Positions 19,084-27,864 of a stretch of DNA of 64,000 nucleotides are shown here, in pieces. Position 1 is the stretch's first letter. The number at the start of each line of letters is the position of its first letter. The position numbers and the translations under genes are program-made. This stretch comes from Halostagnicola larsenii XH-48. Lineage in GTDB: Archaea > Halobacteriota > Halobacteria > Halobacteriales > Natrialbaceae. The notes below the pieces were generated by a model. The model worked only from the letters and a program-made list of their open reading frames with translations. It made no database searches and was not told the origin of the DNA. The stretch lies in NCBI RefSeq assembly GCF_000517625.1, contig NZ_CP007057.1:1-64000 (forward strand). Reading direction: 5' to 3'.

Positions 19084-19362
19084 GCAAAATCGTGTACGAT
19101 TTTGCGACGGCGCTGAACGTCTTGCAACGCGGCTTTTCTGAATTACGGCCGGAATGTCTCGAAGACACGTCTGTGGAGACTGTCACCGCTACGGGCACCG
19201 ATGATTTTCAGCGCGTGTCTGCAAGTAACCCCGTCGAAACAGGAGTTTCGGAGTTGTTCGAGAGACCTTCGCTCTCTCGGACGACCTCGCCTTCGTCGGG
19301 CGACGCCCGACTGCCTAAGGGACCGAAGTTCCCTCTCTGTTTACGGCAAGGAGGATGTCACA
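19084..19362 (+). pseudogene. tnpB: 3-prime remnant of an IS200/IS605 tnpB with right end
   Basis: The frame reads YDFATALNVLQRGFSEL, PVETGVSELFERPSLS and similar segments, which match the C-terminal tail of haloarchaeal TnpB (D-x-N-A-A-L-N-V-L-x-R-G then V-V-E-T-G-S-P). All earlier domains are absent. The DNA ends in GGCAAGGAGGATGTCAC at about 19344-19360, the right end typical of these elements (the complete element further on ends in GGGGAGGATGTCAA). The apparent 156-codon frame from 19026 is therefore a relic, not a gene. A perfect hairpin, GCAAAATCG/CGATTTTGC, lies at 19084-19105. Confidence 0.75.
19235..19334 (+). ncRNA. Hairpin series in the tnpB tail (omega-RNA-like region)
   Basis: Four stem-loops follow one another: CGAAAC/GTTTCG (19235-19250), CGAGAGA/TCTCTCG (19259-19279), GTCGGGC/GCCCGAC (19295-19311) and AGGGA/TCCCT (19318-19334), ending just before the element right end. 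TnpB guide RNAs (omega RNA) are made from exactly this part of IS200/IS605 elements. Whether this orphan copy is still transcribed is not visible. Confidence 0.5.
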
Positions 19363-19484
19363 TTAGCACGCTGTTTTTGACAGGTAACGGTGGGATCGAT
19401 TGTTGCTCCAATAACTACTCGACCTGTACTGAACGGCAACTACGACTGCAAACAGGGCGTATTCAGGACGCGTTTCGCTCGAAA

Positions 19485-19808
19485 TCAGTCATCTGAGCCA
19501 GGAGCTGATCGGTGGTTGTCTGTCGGTTCGGGCTGTAACTGGCGGACGAGATTCAAATGCATCAAGTGTAGGTGCATTCCGATTCCGTACAGGATGGTAC
19601 CCAATCCGACGAACGTAAGCGGCATAAGTATCGACTCGATCGCTTGTGATGGGCTCTCAAGATTTGCGGGAAGGACGACACCAATGGCTAACAGAAACGC
19701 AATTAGTATAATCATCAATCCTATACGGACTGCGCGGGAGTATTTTCCGATCTGTTGAATGCGCTCTTCAATCTCCTCTCGGGAGGGCGGTGCTGTCTCG
19801 CGAGCCAT
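19485..19808 (-). CDS. Two-helix membrane protein
   Basis: 107 aa. A charged N-terminus (REEIEERIQQIGKYSRAVR) leads into two hydrophobic helices at about 28-48 and 60-82, then a polar tail. Layout resembles small haloarchaeal membrane proteins of unknown role. It is transcribed in the same direction as the Cys-rich gene to its right, about 100 bp away. Confidence 0.7.
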   Translation of the reverse strand: MARETAPPSREEIEERIQQIGKYSRAVRIGLMIILIAFLLAIGVVLPANLESPSQAIESILMPLTFVGLGTILYGIGMHLHLMHLNLVRQLQPEPTDNHRSAPGSDD

Positions 19809-19910
19809 AGCGTATGATTCTCATCGTACAGGCTCATCTAAAATTGATGCCGGCAATACGCTGGTAGCGAAAACAAAAGGGGTTGTGGACGGGCAGGTTG
19901 GGTGCGGGTT

Positions 19911-20150
19911 CTACGCCGGCATCACCTTCCGGCAGGACTCGGCACACTCGCGAAACACGTCGGAACAGACCTGACAGTGTTCTTCATCGTGTTGTTCGCA
20001 CTCGTCTGTACACTCTTCGCATGCACCAGCACAGGCTTCTGCAAGTTGCGTGCTGTAGTTCGAGTTCCGCGCCATGAAGGGTGCATCCATCGCCGTGAGA
20101 TCGGCGACATCTCGACAGAGACGGAGGCAAAGACTTCTAGTACACTTCAA
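19911..20150 (-). CDS. Four-helix-bundle copper-storage-like Cys-rich protein (short)
   Basis: 79 aa with ten cysteines, in motifs such as CAGACEECTDEC, HCQVCSDVFRECAESC and LCLRLCRDVADL, matching the last two to three helices of Csp-type copper-binding four-helix bundles, which sequester many Cu(I) ions. Family members are usually 105-135 aa, and the first helices are missing here. The only available start is TTG at 20150 and the DNA upstream is AT-rich with a stop close by, so this is probably an N-terminally truncated gene. Confidence 0.7.
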   Translation of the reverse strand: MKCTRSLCLRLCRDVADLTAMDAPFMARNSNYSTQLAEACAGACEECTDECEQHDEEHCQVCSDVFRECAESCRKVMPA

Positions 20151-20270
20151 ATAACGTGACTATATACTAAAATAGATTAAATATTTGAAGTGGTAAAATT
20201 TCTCACCTATATTTATAATATATATTCAAAAATGGATATCAATGGGTGTGTGGTCCACTCGTGATGGATC

Positions 20271-21443
20271 ATGTCACGACCTGAAAGCGACTCCGAATCG
20301 GAGCGCAGTTTTATAAGCAATGCTCGTCGTCGGTTCCTCAAGACGGCTGGAGTGGCGGGAGCGGCCCTCGGTACCGGAGCAATAGGAGCTAATACCGCCT
20401 TCGGCGATTCACACGACGACGATGACGATGATGAGGAAGGGGTCGTTGAAGACCTCGAGGGGCAGCTACCGATTGATGACCAATATCTTCGGATTGCCGT
20501 CAAAGCAGCGGGCCAAGCGGCACAACTCCACCAAAATTACTTTGGGTCCATCGAACAGTCAGAGGAGAAAGACCCACAGAATCTTCTTACAGAGGTTGAC
20601 ACGGAAGCGGAGACGCTCCTTCGCGAGACCATCGAAGACGAACTCGGTGATGACTTCGAAGAGGAAGGCCATGCGATATACGGCGAAGAGCAAGGCGGCG
20701 GTGAGGGAGCGTACAATTACCTCTGGATGCTTGACCCCCTCGACGGGACGACGAACTTCATCCAGGAGATTCCACATTTCGGCGTCAACATCGCTGTCAT
20801 AAAAAATGATGGCGAGGAAGATGAGACCGATACGGAGTATCCTGGAGAACTGTATGCTGGTGTAACGTACTATTCGCTTCGAGATGAGGTCTGGGTGGCT
20901 GTCAAAGACAACGGTGCGTACAAATTCGAGAGTGATGGTTTCGACCTTGTAGCTGAGGACTCTGAGCCAGAACAACTCACAGTCACTGAGACGGATACCT
21001 TCTCAGATGCGCTTCACGGCGTGGGGTTCTATAGCAAAGATACTGCCGACGATTTCGGTTATATGGGTCTCTGGAGATACCTCTTTGCGGATTCGATAGG
21101 GACGCGACTGAGCGGAGCGGCCGCACCGGATATCGCGTTTGTTGCCGATGGCCAGTTTGACACGTGCTCCGTTGCTGATCTTAAGGAAGTAGATGTCGCA
21201 CCTGGAGCACTGATCGTCCGAGAGGCGGGCGGAACAGTAACCGACTTTGAGGGTAACGATGATCTTGATGCTATCCTCTCTGGGGATCTCGTCGCTACAA
21301 ATAGTATACTCCATGAAAACTACCTAACCCTCTACGATGCAGCTGGGAAAGACTGGCTCACCACGCCCGTCGACACATTGATTGGAAAGGTGGATGGAAT
21401 TCTGGACAGATCTTCGACACAACGCCAGGAGAAGACCAACTAA
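20271..21443 (+). CDS. Tat-exported inositol-monophosphatase family protein
   Basis: 390 aa. The N-terminus has a Tat motif (ARRRFLKTAGVAG, residues 18-30), a hydrophobic stretch and then a run of aspartates (49-54), so the enzyme is exported. The rest is the Mg-dependent IMPase/FBPase fold: EVDTEAE near 108, GEEQ near 138, DPLDGTTNF at 155-163, and a late VDVAPGALIVREAGG segment. These motifs bind two to three metal ions and dephosphorylate sugar or inositol phosphates. The usual W-D in the last motif is replaced by V-D. Export of this family is unusual. Upstream 20151-20270 is AT-rich. Confidence 0.88.
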   Translation: MSRPESDSESERSFISNARRRFLKTAGVAGAALGTGAIGANTAFGDSHDDDDDDEEGVVEDLEGQLPIDDQYLRIAVKAAGQAAQLHQNYFGSIEQSEEKDPQNLLTEVDTEAETLLRETIEDELGDDFEEEGHAIYGEEQGGGEGAYNYLWMLDPLDGTTNFIQEIPHFGVNIAVIKNDGEEDETDTEYPGELYAGVTYYSLRDEVWVAVKDNGAYKFESDGFDLVAEDSEPEQLTVTETDTFSDALHGVGFYSKDTADDFGYMGLWRYLFADSIGTRLSGAAAPDIAFVADGQFDTCSVADLKEVDVAPGALIVREAGGTVTDFEGNDDLDAILSGDLVATNSILHENYLTLYDAAGKDWLTTPVDTLIGKVDGILDRSSTQRQEKTN

Positions 21444-21625
21444 CAATCGGGTATCCGTCTCTATTTTCTCTCATATCGTACTGTATTACACAGTGAAAAT
21501 TCGAGGCGAAAGCCTCGCTCTTTAGGGCGGGGATGAAGCCGACCAATAGTATGCAACCTCCGACGACGGCATAGACCCGGTTTCAACATAACCGCTAAGC
21601 CGTTAGGCTATGATAGTATGCACAG

Positions 21626-22053
21626 ATGGTAAAGAGTACCCGTCACGCGAAATACGAACTCTACTACCACATAGTGTTCGTGCCGAAATCTCGCGGAATC
21701 TTCGATTCCGCTGACCTCGCGGAACAGGGTTCCGCTCAGTATCGGCGTTCGCGCTTGACGGAGAAGACGAAGGAACGTCTCGAAACCATCTTCGCGGAAA
21801 TCTGTGAGGATAAGGGCCTCGAACTGGCCGAGTGCGAGGTTATGCCCAACCACGTACACCTGTTCATCGGGAGTCCACCGAAGAACGCCCCGTCCCTCAT
21901 CGTCAACTGGGTCAAGGGCATCTCGGCGCGGAAGTATAATCAGCAGTATGACGACCGCGTGAAGTGGACCCGTTCCTACTACGTCGGAACAGCGGGAAGT
22001 GCCTCGAAGGGCGCTGTCGAACACTACATCGCTGAACAGGAGGGTGACGACGA

Positions 22054-22057
<4 letters not shown>
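21626..22057 (+). CDS. tnpA: IS200-type Y1 (HUH) transposase TnpA
   Basis: 143 aa. The HUH metal motif is HVH at 76-78 ([10 protein letters not shown]) and the catalytic tyrosine lies in VEHYIAEQ near the C-terminus. TnpA cuts and joins single-stranded hairpin ends. Residues 22-38 ([17 protein letters not shown]) look like an in-frame insertion: family members go directly from P-K to Y-R-R-S. The extra 51 bp (21689-21739) hold two perfect hairpins. Whether the enzyme tolerates this loop is unknown. Confidence 0.88.
21689..21739 (+). repeat. 51-bp double-hairpin insertion inside tnpA
   Basis: Two adjacent hairpins, GCGGAATC-ttc-GATTCCGC (21693-21711) and GCGGAAC-agg-GTTCCGC (21719-21735), fill exactly 17 codons that interrupt the normal PK-YRRS junction of TnpA. 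The frame is kept. It looks like a tiny palindromic insertion element. Confidence 0.6.
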
Positions 22058-23333
<1,276 letters not shown>

Positions 23334-23380
23334 ACCCCAACGGTGGAATCCTCGTGCTTTAGCGCGGGGAGGATGTCAAA

Positions 23381-23617
23381 CAGTGAAAATTGGATTGTGC
23401 GTTCAATCGCCACGAAGAAACTCTCGATGATAACTGTGTAGTGACCGTTTCCATCGAGCAAAGTCTCAGAAGCGGCATCGAGGAGTCGACACGCCTTCCG
23501 CAGTTGAAGGACATCTGAATCGGAAACGTACTTGAGGCCGACCTTAGGATTCTCCGGTCTTCGTTGAAATGCGTCTTCGGCGTTTGCCAGCGCCTCCTCG
23601 AGTTCTGTCGAGGTCAT
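23381..23617 (-). pseudogene. HEPN-domain protein, truncated by the IS insertion
   Basis: About 79 residues survive: MTSTELEEALANAEDAFQRR through SFFVAIERTIQFSL, a HEPN-type helical bundle as found in haloarchaeal MNT/HEPN pairs. At codon 80 the sequence runs into the right end of the IS200/IS605 element. HEPN proteins of such pairs are RNase toxins or AMPylation targets with a conserved R-x4-6-H late in the chain; that part is lost, so the gene should be dead. It overlaps the MNT frame upstream. Confidence 0.75.
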
Positions 23618-23927
23618 TTTCTACCCCGAAACTGTCACGTTTCACTCGCCGAAGCGTCTCGCTCTCGAGAAGGGAAATTCCCTCCTGGAAAACTGGTTGG
23701 AGGTCCGCTCCCCGATTGCGAGCACTCTCGGGTGACTCGACGAAGACCTCGAACTCGTATCGATCGCCGCTGCTCGATTCTTCTTCGAGGTCCCGAAGGT
23801 CGTCTGAGACGGTTCGCTGCGCAGGTACCGCCTCCGTGTCGTCGACGAGAACGAACACGTCGATACCGCTCGTGCGATCAGCCTCGCCGCGTGCGACACT
23901 CCCGAAACAGAGGACCTTGGCGATCAA
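23544..23927 (-). pseudogene. MNT-type nucleotidyltransferase (antitoxin-like), decayed
   Basis: The frame begins at TTG 23927 directly at the catalytic loop, FGSVARGEADRTSGIDVFVL. Functional MNT domains have G-S-x10-D-x-D; here the first aspartate is glycine (SGID instead of SDID). Full-length haloarchaeal relatives carry about 100 residues before this point, which are absent. The later part (DRYEFEVFVESPESARNRG, FQEGISLLESETL) is typical. The 3-prime end runs 74 bp into the HEPN frame, suggesting a lost stop. This was the partner of the HEPN gene. Confidence 0.7.
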
Positions 23928-23976
23928 CGATCGTAGATATATTTCCCTTCACCGTTCTCGGAATAGTTATATCTCT

Positions 23977-24288
23977 ATGCCCAATAATTCCGATATGTAC
24001 GATCTGACTGCGTTTCAGCGTGACGTCCTGTATACGATCGCCGGCCAAGACGAGCCCCACGGGCTGGCGATCAAGGACGAACTCGACAACTATTACGAGC
24101 GAAATATCAACCACGGCCACCTGTACCCCAACCTCGACGAAGTCGTCGACAAAGGCCTCGTCGAAAAAGGCGAACTCGATCAGCGGACGAATTACTACAC
24201 GATCACCGCCCGCGGCGAGCGCGAACTCGAGGCCCGACGCGAGTGGGAAGACGAACACGTCGGCGAGTTATTCGAAGAATCCGAGTAG
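23977..24288 (+). CDS. PadR-family transcription regulator
   Basis: 103 aa winged-helix protein: LTAFQRDVLYTIAGQDEPHG, then a GLAIKDELDNYYERNINHGH helix pair and the wing LYPNLDEVVDKGLVEKGELD. PadR-type proteins are small dimeric repressors. The ATG at 23977 gives the normal haloarchaeal PadR length; earlier in-frame sequence is antisense to the MNT relic. An AT-rich promoter region precedes it. Targets are unknown. Confidence 0.9.
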   Translation: MPNNSDMYDLTAFQRDVLYTIAGQDEPHGLAIKDELDNYYERNINHGHLYPNLDEVVDKGLVEKGELDQRTNYYTITARGERELEARREWEDEHVGELFEESE

Positions 24289-24676
24289 AGGACCTCGTTT
24301 GGGTGCTCACCGTGGAGGTCGATGAGTGCACGAACCTCACCTTCAGTGACCGTTCTGTTGCATAATGACGAACTGGTTGTTAACTAACTTCGATATCTCT
24401 CAACGAGATTCTACTTTTCATTGCCGATCACGATGTGGGTCCCCGATACTGAGACTCCCTGTTGTGTTCTCACTTTCGTCTGTCGATACTCAAATGTAGA
24501 TTATAGTACTTTGAAGTATGATTATCCGATCAGCCATCGCGAGCCCCTCTTCCATGCATATACGTCGTTTCCTCGGATGACACGATTGACCGAATCGAAC
24601 GGAGTCACCCGTTTCGAACCGAACAGCGTCGACATTTCCACACAAAATATTCACAGACACATTATAAATATCCATC
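24289..24676. other. Intergenic stretch, nothing firm
   Basis: About 390 bp. A minus-strand segment just after the PadR gene could encode TVTEGEVRALIDLHGEHPNE but has no start or context and is probably a scrap. The last 60 bp are AT-rich and likely hold the promoter of the next gene. Confidence 0.4.
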
Positions 24677-25267
24677 ATGAACCGGCGAACGATGCTCGGT
24701 GTGGCGGGAACGGTCGGAAGTTCGATGCTGGGTGGGTGCCTCAGTCTCGTCGATGGTGCTACCGGTAGCAATTTCGATTCGGCGGATGTACAGACGGAAA
24801 TCTCAGGAATCACATCGGACCGGCTGTTCGTGCTCGCTCACACCGATCGGCACGAGTCCCATCTGTACGCGTTCGACGTCACGAACGGCGAGCGAGACCT
24901 GGTGTCGGAATCGCTCGAGCACCCGGACGAGGAGTCCGATCCGTTCGTAGCCGCCCGCGACGGAGTGGTGTATGCCGGCACAGACCGACTTCGCGCCCTC
25001 GAGGCGGCGACCGGCAGCGACCGCTGGAGTGTGACGGTCGACGGTGGCCCGATCCGGTCGATGACCGTCGTCGAAGCGAACGGGGCGGGAGATCACACTG
25101 TGTTCGTCCGTACCGGCAAGAACCGACTCGCCAGTATTGGCTCGAGTGGCGAGCAAACGTGGGAGCAGTCCGTCGATGGGACGATCCAAAACTATCTGGT
25201 GGACGAGTTCGTGTTCGTGGCGACGGACGAGGGGATTTTCGCGCTAGATCGGCGGAACGACTCCTAA
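24677..25267 (+). CDS. PQQ-like beta-propeller lipoprotein
   Basis: 196 aa. The N-terminus MNRRTMLGVAGTVGSSMLGG ends in lipobox LGGC, so it is an exported, lipid-anchored protein. The body has PQQ-type propeller repeats (HLYAFDVTNGERDLV, RLRALEAATGSDRWSV, RLASIGSSGEQTWEQS, FVFVATDEGIFALDRR). At about four blades it is much shorter than the usual seven- to eight-bladed proteins, so it may be truncated or assemble with itself. Role unknown. Confidence 0.8.
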   Translation: MNRRTMLGVAGTVGSSMLGGCLSLVDGATGSNFDSADVQTEISGITSDRLFVLAHTDRHESHLYAFDVTNGERDLVSESLEHPDEESDPFVAARDGVVYAGTDRLRALEAATGSDRWSVTVDGGPIRSMTVVEANGAGDHTVFVRTGKNRLASIGSSGEQTWEQSVDGTIQNYLVDEFVFVATDEGIFALDRRNDS

Positions 25268-25400
25268 TTCGCCTCGCTATTGACCGCTGCAGTACTGCGC
25301 GCCGAGAACATGGCGCTACTGCTGGCCATAATCGGGGCCGGAACGATGGATGGTATCCACGCTCCAACTGATGCACTGTTCGAACCTCTGGCTTCGAACG

Positions 25401-26045
25401 TCACGGATCGACGTGGAATCGAATGTGCGTCACGCCCGCGGAATCGATCACTCGCGTTCGTTCGAGGTCGATCCCGTCGGTATCCGACCGCTCGAACAGC
25501 CGGATGCCGTCACCGAGTAGTACCGGGACGAGGTGGATCTCGAGTTCGTCGAGCAGCCCCGCCTCGAGGCACTGCCGGATCGTACTCCCGCCACCGGCAA
25601 TCGAGATGTCCCCGTCGCCAGCGGCCTCCGTCGCTCGTTCGACGGCGCTTTCAATCCCATCCGTGACGAAGGTGAACGTCGTGCCACCTTTCATCTCGAG
25701 GGGCTCTCTGGAGTGGTTGGTGAGGACGAATACCGGCACGCCGAAGGGCGGGTTTTCGCCCCAGTGTCCCTCGTAGGGGTCCGCTTCCCACGGGCCCTCG
25801 CCGTTGTCGAACATTCGTCGCCCCATCACGACCGCACCGATGTTTTCGTTTGATTCGGCGAGCACCTCGTCGTCCCGGCCAGTCTTCCCGCCCTCGAGGC
25901 CGTGGGCTGTCCGCCAGCTATCGAGTTCGTAAACCCACTCGTGGAGGCGTTCGCCGCCGTCGCCCAGCGGGTTTTCGCGGCTGTCGTTCGGGCCGCCGAC
26001 GAAGCCGTCGATCGACGTCGAGATGTCCGCTACGACTCTTGTCAT
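25401..26045 (-). CDS. RibD C-terminal/dihydrofolate-reductase family protein
   Basis: 214 aa starting MTRVVADISTSIDGFVGG, the standard first strand of the RibD_C/DHFR-like reductases, with later GRRMFDNGEGPW and ISIAGGGSTIRQCLEAGLLD (NADPH-binding loop) and LVPVLLGDGIRLF. These stand-alone proteins reduce small heterocycles with NADPH; the actual substrate is unknown. It is the last gene of the ArsR-SRPBCC operon and starts 1 bp after the preceding stop. Confidence 0.9.
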   Translation of the reverse strand: MTRVVADISTSIDGFVGGPNDSRENPLGDGGERLHEWVYELDSWRTAHGLEGGKTGRDDEVLAESNENIGAVVMGRRMFDNGEGPWEADPYEGHWGENPPFGVPVFVLTNHSREPLEMKGGTTFTFVTDGIESAVERATEAAGDGDISIAGGGSTIRQCLEAGLLDELEIHLVPVLLGDGIRLFERSDTDGIDLERTRVIDSAGVTHIRFHVDP

Positions 26046-26046
26046 G

Positions 26047-26547
26047 TTACTTCCTTCCTCCGTTCGCTCCATCGCCTCGGAGGTAATCCGCGAGCTTTTC
26101 GAGGGTCTGCTTCGCGCCACCATCGGCGCCGAATTCCATGGCTTCCTCGAGGTCCCTTGCCGACGGGAAGCGCATCTCCATGGTGAGTACCGTCTCATCT
26201 GTGGCTTCTTTCTCGAAGGTCACTGTCACCTCGAACTGCTCGGGGTCGTCTGGCGATCCCTGCGTATACGCAAGGCGCTCCGGTCGCTCGACCTCGTCGT
26301 AGGTGATCCGGTTCGAGAACTCCTCCCCTTTCGGACCGATCATCTCGAACTCCCAGACGCCGCCCGATTGTACGTCCATCTCATCGGTCTTCGTCGTGAA
26401 GCCGTTCGGTCCCCACCAGCTGTCGACCTGGTCGGGATTCGTCCAAGCGTCGAACACCCGATCTCGCGGGGCGTCGAAGGTTCGCCGGATAGTCATTTGC
26501 CGTTCGCTCGTTTCGATCTCCGCTTCGTCTGCTGTGTTTTCGGTCAT
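26047..26547 (-). CDS. SRPBCC (AHSA1-like) protein C
   Basis: 166 aa. It has the AHSA1/START-like opening MTIRRTFDAPRDRVFDAWTN and SWWGPNGFTTKTDEMDV, and a C-terminal KQTLEKLADYL helix over a ligand cavity. Proteins of this type bind hydrophobic ligands or act as chaperone-like partners and in bacteria are often encoded with an ArsR regulator. The start overlaps a 49-codon mini-ORF by ATGA. Confidence 0.88.
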   Translation of the reverse strand: MTENTADEAEIETSERQMTIRRTFDAPRDRVFDAWTNPDQVDSWWGPNGFTTKTDEMDVQSGGVWEFEMIGPKGEEFSNRITYDEVERPERLAYTQGSPDDPEQFEVTVTFEKEATDETVLTMEMRFPSARDLEEAMEFGADGGAKQTLEKLADYLRGDGANGGRK

Positions 26548-26693
26548 TGTCCGCCCTCGTTCTCAGAGTGCACCCTCCAGTTTGGCGAGCGCGCTCGATC
26601 AGCCCTCGTCGGAGGATTCCCGGCAGGGGCCGACTCTCGTTCGTCGGTCGTCTCCACTTCGACCTCGGAACCGTCGTCAGAGGCACCCGTCAT
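26544..26693 (-). other. 49-codon bridging ORF with SRPBCC relic
   Basis: A frame MTGASDDGSEVEVETTDERE ... ends with its stop overlapping the next SRPBCC start as ATGA. In another frame the DNA reads G-stop-SSALAKLEGAL-stop, which resembles the C-terminal helix GWSSALAKLEGAL of AHSA1 proteins with one Trp codon turned into TGA. I read it as the collapsed remains of another SRPBCC gene that may still serve as a translational bridge. Confidence 0.45.
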
Positions 26694-26757
26694 CGGTCAT
26701 TGAACCAGTTGGTCCATACCCCTCGAAGAGCGTAGCGACGGTGTACCGGGTCATGGT

Positions 26758-27246
26758 TCACGCTCGGACCGATCGGTCCAGGTAGCCCTCGAGCTTCTCG
26801 AAGCTCATGGTCCAGCCGACCTCCATGCCGCTGAGGTCCTCCTCGACGGCCGGCGTCGCCGTGACTACCTCCGCCTCCAGAGTGAGGTGGGTCCGATCGC
26901 CGTCGGCTTCGAAGGTGACCGTGTTGTGCGTTTCGAGCTTCGCCTCGCCATCCTCGTCCTCGAACGCCCGACTGAGAAACACCATGTGCGCCGGTTCCTC
27001 GACCTCGAGGAACTCGCCGGTGCCCGGATAGATGGTGCCGTCGGGGCCTTCCATGTCGACGTGGAACGCGCCACCGGGGCGTGCGTCTATCTCGCAGTCG
27101 GGAACGGTAAACTCCGCTGGGCCCCACCACTCGGCCAGTTGTTCGGGATCGGTCCAGGCCGCCCATACCGCCTCTCGGGGTGCATCGAAGGTCCGGTTGA
27201 TCGTCGTGTCGTACTCGCTCGGGTCGAATTCGGTTTCGTCCGTCAT
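26758..27246 (-). CDS. SRPBCC (AHSA1-like) protein B
   Basis: 162 aa, family opening TINRTFDAPREAVWAAWTDP and EWWGPAEFTVPDCEIDARPG, and closing GMEVGWTMSFEKLEGYLDRS. It is clearly a paralogue of the SRPBCC proteins on either side. Its start overlaps a 27-codon ORF as ATGA. Confidence 0.9.
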   Translation of the reverse strand: MTDETEFDPSEYDTTINRTFDAPREAVWAAWTDPEQLAEWWGPAEFTVPDCEIDARPGGAFHVDMEGPDGTIYPGTGEFLEVEEPAHMVFLSRAFEDEDGEAKLETHNTVTFEADGDRTHLTLEAEVVTATPAVEEDLSGMEVGWTMSFEKLEGYLDRSVRA

Positions 27247-27415
27247 CTGTCTGAATCTCTTCGGTGTCCGCTTCGTTCGTTTCCCCTCGAGGTTCTGGTC
27301 GGCCAGTTCGACGACTCTTCGGTCATCGCTCTGGTACCTCCTCGACCTCGAGGTCGGTGTTGCGTTCGTACGGTTTGGCGGTCGGGATCGTCTCGCCTCC
27401 CTGAACGTCGGTCAT
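27243..27415 (-). other. Two coupled mini-ORFs (30 and 27 codons)
   Basis: Between two SRPBCC genes, a 30-codon frame (27415-27323, MTDVQGGETIPTAKPYERNT...) starts on the previous stop as ATGA, and a 27-codon frame (27326-27243, MTEESSNWPTRTSRG...) starts on its stop as ATGA and ends on the next gene's start as ATGA. Ribosomes could run through the whole chain by termination-reinitiation. They may be the two halves of one frameshifted small gene. No family is recognised. Confidence 0.45.
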
Positions 27416-27864
27416 TCACCCTCGAGCACCTCCGCCAACCGATCGAGCATGTTCGCCCAGCCCGCCGCGGCGCCGTCGGGTACCGAACCCGGGAATTCCT
27501 GGGTGATCACGACTTCCGTGCCCCCGTCGACGTCCCTGAACTCGTACGTCAACCGAAGGTCGCCCGCATCGGTCTCTTCGCCCGAAACGAGACGCTCCTC
27601 CTCGACCACGTCGACGTAGTGACCCTCGTTTTCGATTCGCCTCTCGCCGTCCGTCCAGTGGATACTCATCTCGCCGCCGGCCTCGAGTTCGTTGGCGCGA
27701 ACCGATGCCGTCATTCCCTCGGGAACGAACCACTGTTCCAGCTCGTCGGAGTCGGTGAACGCTCGCCAGACGCGTTCGCGGGGCGCGTCGAAGGTTCGGC
27801 TGATCGTCAGTTGATCGGTGTGCGCTTCGGATTCGATTTCGGTGTTCGCCGTTTCGTCTGTCAT
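27412..27864 (-). CDS. SRPBCC (AHSA1-like) protein A
   Basis: 150 aa. LTISRTFDAPRERVWRAFTD and QWFVPEGMTASVRANELEAG open the fold and AAGWANMLDRLAEVLEG closes it. The start overlaps the ArsR stop by ATGA. It is the first ligand-binding gene of the operon. In this arrangement the ArsR protein usually represses its own operon; ligand unknown. Confidence 0.9.
   Translation of the reverse strand: MTDETANTEIESEAHTDQLTISRTFDAPRERVWRAFTDSDELEQWFVPEGMTASVRANELEAGGEMSIHWTDGERRIENEGHYVDVVEEERLVSGEETDAGDLRLTYEFRDVDGGTEVVITQEFPGSVPDGAAAGWANMLDRLAEVLEGE

Noticed and set aside
19026-19496. A 156-codon plus-strand gene
   Set aside because: Its core is the C-terminal tail of TnpB running into the element right end; there is no proper start or upstream domain.
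21444-21490. Missing C-terminus of the HEPN gene on the left side of the insertion sequence
   Set aside because: The left flank in the right orientation gives only QFSLCNTVRYERK-stop, and after 47 bp it is antisense to the phosphatase-like gene; no HEPN continuation is visible.
24421-24768. A 115-codon plus-strand gene before the PQQ-like lipoprotein
   Set aside because: It overlaps the lipoprotein signal peptide in another frame, is cysteine- and threonine-rich without pattern, and has no start context.
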